Part shown: piece by piece, positions 6,903-9,398 of the stretch
Position numbering within the stretch: the first letter of the stretch is position 1
How the letters are laid out: the number at the start of each line of letters is the position of its first letter
Assembly (NCBI GenBank): GCA_016763335.1
Contig: JAESUD010000344.1
Span: 1-9,398 of the forward strand
DNA from: Emcibacteraceae bacterium
Lineage (GTDB): Bacteria > Pseudomonadota > Alphaproteobacteria > Sphingomonadales > Emcibacteraceae
Length of the DNA: 9,398 nucleotides
Direction: 5' to 3'
Notes under the pieces: model-generated
What the model was told of the DNA's origin: nothing
Databases searched by the model: none
The model's input: only the letters and a program-made list of their open reading frames with translations
Made by a program: the position numbers and the translations under genes

Positions 6903-8033
6903 TTGAAAAAAATATTTTCGATTGAAGAGGCAAAAGAAGCAAAAAAAGTTATTGAAACTTGGCCAGGTTATGGGGTGACCCCGCTACGTTCGTTGGACAT
7001 TTTGGCAAGTGAAATTAGTGTCAAGAAAGTGTTTTATAAGGATGAAGCATCCAGATTTGGGTTAGGCAGCTTTAAAGCGTTAGGGGGCGCATACGCAGTT
7101 TATTCTTCATTGATAGATCATATTTATGAAAAAACCGGACAGAGAATTACATTAAGTCAATTAAGTGAGGAAAAATTTCAAAATATTGCTAAAGATTTCG
7201 TGGTCGCCTGTGCAACTGCTGGCAATCATGGCCGTTCAGTAGCTTGGGGTGCCGAATTGTTTGGCTGTCCTTGTTATATTTATCTTCATAGTGGGGTGGG
7301 AAAAGGCAGGGCGGATGCAATTGCAAGATATGGCGCTGAAATAGTCAGGGTAGATGGAAATTATGACGCATCAGTTAAGCAGGCGGCGATTGATGCAGAA
7401 AAAAATAACTGGACCATCATTTCAGATACCTCATACCCGGGCTATATGGATATCCCCCGTAAGGTCGTGAATGGATATACGGTAATGTTTGATGAAATCA
7501 TTGAGCAACTAAAGGGAACGGTGCCAACGCATGTTTTTTTACAAGCGGGTGTTGGTGGGCTTGCATCAGCAGCATGCGCCTATTTTTGGGAATTGTGGCA
7601 AGAGAATAGGCCTGATTTTGTTATTGTTGAACCTGAAAAAGCGGATTGCCTTTTTCAAAGTGCTCGCGCGGGGAAAATGGTGTCCGTAGATGGTGATTTA
7701 GAAACCCATATGTTGGGGCTCGCATGCGGAGAGCCATCGCATTTGGCATGGGATGTTCTTTCTCAAGCCGGAGATTATTTTATGACTATTGAGGATAAAA
7801 TAATATTTGATGAAATCCGAAATTTAGCAAATAATCGTTGGGGTAGCGAAAAAATAATTGCAGGCGAATCCGCGGTAGCGGGCCTATCTGGATTGCTTGA
7901 GTTATGTAACGTGGATAAATTGAAACACGAAATTTCAATTGATGAAAATAGTGTAATTCTACTTTTTGGAACAGAAGGCGCTACCGATCCAGAAATTTAT
8001 CACAAAATAATATATGAAAATTACAATGGTTAA
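6903..8033 (+). CDS. dpaL: diaminopropionate ammonia-lyase family protein (PLP fold type II)
   Basis: PLP enzyme expected to convert 2,3-diaminopropionate to pyruvate and two ammonia. The 376 residues from TTG 6903 align by eye with E. coli DpaL (YgeX): WPGYxxTPL, then KDEASRFGLGSFKALGGAYA with the PLP lysine at Lys58 (codon 7074-7076), GNHGR, SDT with Asp175 (Asp189 in E. coli), the phosphate loop QAGVGG, VEPEKADC, LACGEP, and GTEGATD near the end. The two cysteines that form the E. coli channel disulfide are kept (Cys249, Cys275). The residue before GNHG is Ala106, where E. coli has the catalytic base Asp120. The TTG start has no ribosome site, and the next in-frame ATG is far inside the fold at 7446. 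The real start is probably ATG 6852, in which case the TAA at 6882 breaks the gene. Another beta-substituted amino acid as substrate is possible. Confidence 0.88.
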   Translation: MKKIFSIEEAKEAKKVIETWPGYGVTPLRSLDILASEISVKKVFYKDEASRFGLGSFKALGGAYAVYSSLIDHIYEKTGQRITLSQLSEEKFQNIAKDFVVACATAGNHGRSVAWGAELFGCPCYIYLHSGVGKGRADAIARYGAEIVRVDGNYDASVKQAAIDAEKNNWTIISDTSYPGYMDIPRKVVNGYTVMFDEIIEQLKGTVPTHVFLQAGVGGLASAACAYFWELWQENRPDFVIVEPEKADCLFQSARAGKMVSVDGDLETHMLGLACGEPSHLAWDVLSQAGDYFMTIEDKIIFDEIRNLANNRWGSEKIIAGESAVAGLSGLLELCNVDKLKHEISIDENSVILLFGTEGATDPEIYHKIIYENYNG

Positions 8034-8924
8034 TTATGAGGGTTTGCCGACGAAATTGGTCGAGGCTCTAATAAGGTGATATATCATAAGATTTGCAGCA
8101 ACTTCATTTTGACCAGATTTGAGCGCGTTGAGTATTTTAATATGTTCGAAGCAAGCTTCCCGCATTCTTTCTTGATTTGAAATGCTCTTGCTTTCCATGA
8201 GGCGTCTTAATTGATTTTGTTTTCTTACGGCTTCTTTGAAAAAAATGTTATGTGAAAAGTCCGCAAGCATTTGATGGAAGTCCGCATTTATTTCAAATAT
8301 CTGATTTGAGGGTAAAGTCTTCAATTGCCCTTCACTCATTTTGATGTGAACGTCCAAGCATTTGTCTAGTCGTTCTATATCAATTTTAAAAGTAGAGGCG
8401 CGCAAAATATCTGGTTCTATTGCTAACCTGTATTCATAGCTCTTCTTATCCGCTTCGTCGGTTGCAATTATTGGCAAGCAACTCCAGCCTCTTCCAAGTT
8501 TTCGTTCAATTAACCCTTCATTTGCCATGCGTGAAAGTGTTTTAAGAAGTAGGTTTCTGGGTACAGTATATTTTTCAATAAGGTCTTTTTCAAGAAAATC
8601 AATCGGCAACTCGCCCGATATTTGATCTTGAGTAATTTGATGATATAAATTTTCTGCTGGGCCCGAAGGTTCCAATATAATAAATTCATCAAGTTTATCT
8701 TTTTCTATTGCTAGGCAATACCCGCCTTTAGGTCGCGGTTCAACAATTCTCATTTCTTCGAGTTGCTTAAAAGCGGACCGGATTGGTGAACGGGATACAC
8801 CAAGTTTTTCAGCCAACCCACGTTCGGTAATTTTAGTGTTTTTTTCTATGTTTTCGAGGCGCAAATATTTGATAATCTCCAAGGTGAGTTCGGTAGGAGA
8901 ATTAGATTTGTTAGTAGGCTCCAT
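8034..8924 (-). CDS. GntR-family regulator with two winged-helix domains and an FCD ligand domain
   Basis: Transcription factor of 296 residues. The first winged helix spans about 12-72 and contains TERGLAEKLGVSRSPIRSAF, a clear GntR recognition region, ending in the wing RPKGGYCLA. A second, weaker winged-helix unit follows at about 90-152 (EKDLIEKYTVPRNLLLKTLS, then GLIERKLGRGWSC). The C-terminal helical part resembles FCD: YRLAIEPDILRAS, FEINADFHQML, EHIKILNAL and MIYHLIRA. His217, His261 and His283 match the usual metal/ligand positions, while the usual Asp four residues before the first His is Asn213. FadR-type members with one winged helix run about 220-250 residues, so this one is long. 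Its stop abuts the lyase stop with no gap. It likely controls the cluster, the divergent hydrolase and itself; that is inference from position. Confidence 0.88.
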   Translation of the reverse strand: MEPTNKSNSPTELTLEIIKYLRLENIEKNTKITERGLAEKLGVSRSPIRSAFKQLEEMRIVEPRPKGGYCLAIEKDKLDEFIILEPSGPAENLYHQITQDQISGELPIDFLEKDLIEKYTVPRNLLLKTLSRMANEGLIERKLGRGWSCLPIIATDEADKKSYEYRLAIEPDILRASTFKIDIERLDKCLDVHIKMSEGQLKTLPSNQIFEINADFHQMLADFSHNIFFKEAVRKQNQLRRLMESKSISNQERMREACFEHIKILNALKSGQNEVAANLMIYHLIRASTNFVGKPS

Positions 8925-8972
8925 TTAATGTCAATCCCGGTTATTATTAAATTTCGGCAAAATTTACAAAAC

Positions 8973-9000
8973 CTTATATCAAATGAGAGAAAAACGTCAA
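8973..9000 (-). promoter_or_regulatory. putative sigma70-type promoter of the GntR regulator
   Basis: On the minus strand TTGACG (-35, 8995-9000) is followed after 16 bases by TATAAG (-10, 8973-8978). Transcription would start near 8966, leaving about 40 untranslated bases before the ATG at 8924. A GGGA about ten bases before that ATG is the only ribosome-site candidate. The hexamers match the consensus well, but no experimental support is visible here. Confidence 0.55.
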
Positions 9001-9025
9001 ATGCTTCATTTTAAAAGGTCTATTT

Positions 9026-9100
9026 ATCATTATTAGTACCACTATTAAGAAATAAATTTGATATTATAGCTATTTATTGGTACTTTTTCTTAATAATGAT
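9026..9100. promoter_or_regulatory. paired inverted repeats, putative GntR operator region
   Basis: ATCATTATTA (9026-9035) has a perfect inverted partner TAATAATGAT (9091-9100). Nested inside are GTACCA (9036-9041) against TGGTAC (9078-9083), and TATTAAGAAA (9043-9052) against TTTCTTAATA (9086-9095). The left side also holds TAGTACCACTA (9034-9044), a short palindrome (TAGT-N3-ACTA) in the style of GntR/FCD operators. A weak plus-strand promoter, TTGATA (9058-9063) with TACTTT (9081-9086), would lie between the arms and drive the right-hand hydrolase. The region lies just upstream of that gene and divergent from the regulator, which fits control by it. Part of the symmetry could be chance in such AT-rich sequence. 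Confidence 0.45.
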
Positions 9101-9129
9101 TCCAAAATTACAAGAAAGTTGTTGCAAAT

Positions 9130-9398
9130 ATGAGTAGCTATAATAAACATTTGCCATATATTGGTCAAACACCATTTTTTGCCTGCCAATTTGATCAGAG
9201 GTTTTCATATTGTTTGTATGTGCCAAAGGATTATTACACTCAAACACAGGATAATTTCAATTTGCTTGTGATCATTCATGGGTCCGCAAGAACTGCAGAA
9301 AGGTATAGAAATTTGTTCGCCGACTTTGCAGAGGAAAATCAGTGTATCGTGCTTGCACCGTTATTTCCAATTGGCATCGAAGATCCGCTTGAGCAACA
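9130..9398 (+). CDS. alpha/beta hydrolase, N-terminal part, runs off the right edge
   Basis: The first 89 residues of a second alpha/beta hydrolase. Visible are an early strand YCLYVPKDYY, then LLVIIHGSARTAERYRNLF with the HGS oxyanion-hole turn at residues 50-52, and VLAPLFPIGIEDP, a strand and loop typical of the family. The nucleophile elbow lies beyond the window. Its last residues match the first visible residues of the left-edge hydrolase (8 of 13 identical over PLFPIGIEDPLEQ), so the two are paralogues and not one repeated sequence. The ATG at 9130 has only a weak purine-rich AAGAAAG upstream (9112-9118). It is divergent from the GntR gene and probably the first gene of another unit under the same regulator. 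Confidence 0.8.
   Translation, partial: MSSYNKHLPYIGQTPFFACQFDQRFSYCLYVPKDYYTQTQDNFNLLVIIHGSARTAERYRNLFADFAEENQCIVLAPLFPIGIEDPLEQ

Noticed and set aside
8949..8965. Possible hairpin from two AAATTT copies near the regulator start
   Set aside because: Each copy is a palindrome in AT-rich sequence and the stem would be very weak, with no T-run. Not a credible terminator or riboswitch.
1..9398. RNA genes, CRISPR arrays, insertion sequences or attachment sites
   Set aside because: The window is almost fully occupied by protein genes. No tRNA-like cloverleaf, regular repeat-spacer pattern, transposase motif or flanking direct repeat was seen.

Overview
The window is AT-rich (roughly 40% G+C by eye) and densely packed with bacterial genes. 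Protein style, and the pairing of a diaminopropionate ammonia-lyase with a peptide-type ABC transporter and an FCD-type GntR regulator, suggest an alphaproteobacterium, perhaps marine. That placement is inference and is not firm.

Layout: 2-8033 on the plus strand is one tightly coupled operon whose beginning lies outside the window. Its order is alpha/beta hydrolase (C-terminal two thirds only, with an in-frame TAA), C45-type Ntn acyltransferase/amidase, periplasmic solute-binding protein (family 5), two DppB/DppC-type permeases, a fused two-domain DppDF-type ATPase, and a PLP-dependent diaminopropionate ammonia-lyase. Neighbouring genes overlap (ATGA, TAATG, TGATG) or lie a few bases apart. 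The exception is the ATPase-to-lyase junction, which looks like a 54-bp gap until one sees that an ATG-started frame fills it and is cut by a TAA. Directly tail-to-tail with the lyase (8034-8924, minus) is a GntR/FCD regulator with two winged-helix domains. Divergent from it, after about 205 bp carrying a promoter-like element and inverted repeats, a second alpha/beta hydrolase begins at 9130 and runs off the right edge. It is a paralogue of the hydrolase at the left edge.

How the genes may work together (inference): a small peptide-like or N-acylated amino compound is bound in the periplasm and imported by the ABC transporter. It is cut in the cytoplasm by the C45 amidase and/or the alpha/beta hydrolase, and the released 2,3-diamino acid (or a related beta-substituted amino acid) is broken down by the lyase to pyruvate and ammonia. 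The GntR protein is the likely local regulator.

The oddest features are two separate in-frame TAA codons in two genes of one operon, both embedded in sequence that otherwise reads through as the family protein; an Ala where the E. coli lyase has its second catalytic base (Asp120); the double winged-helix regulator; and paired inverted repeats upstream of the right-hand hydrolase.
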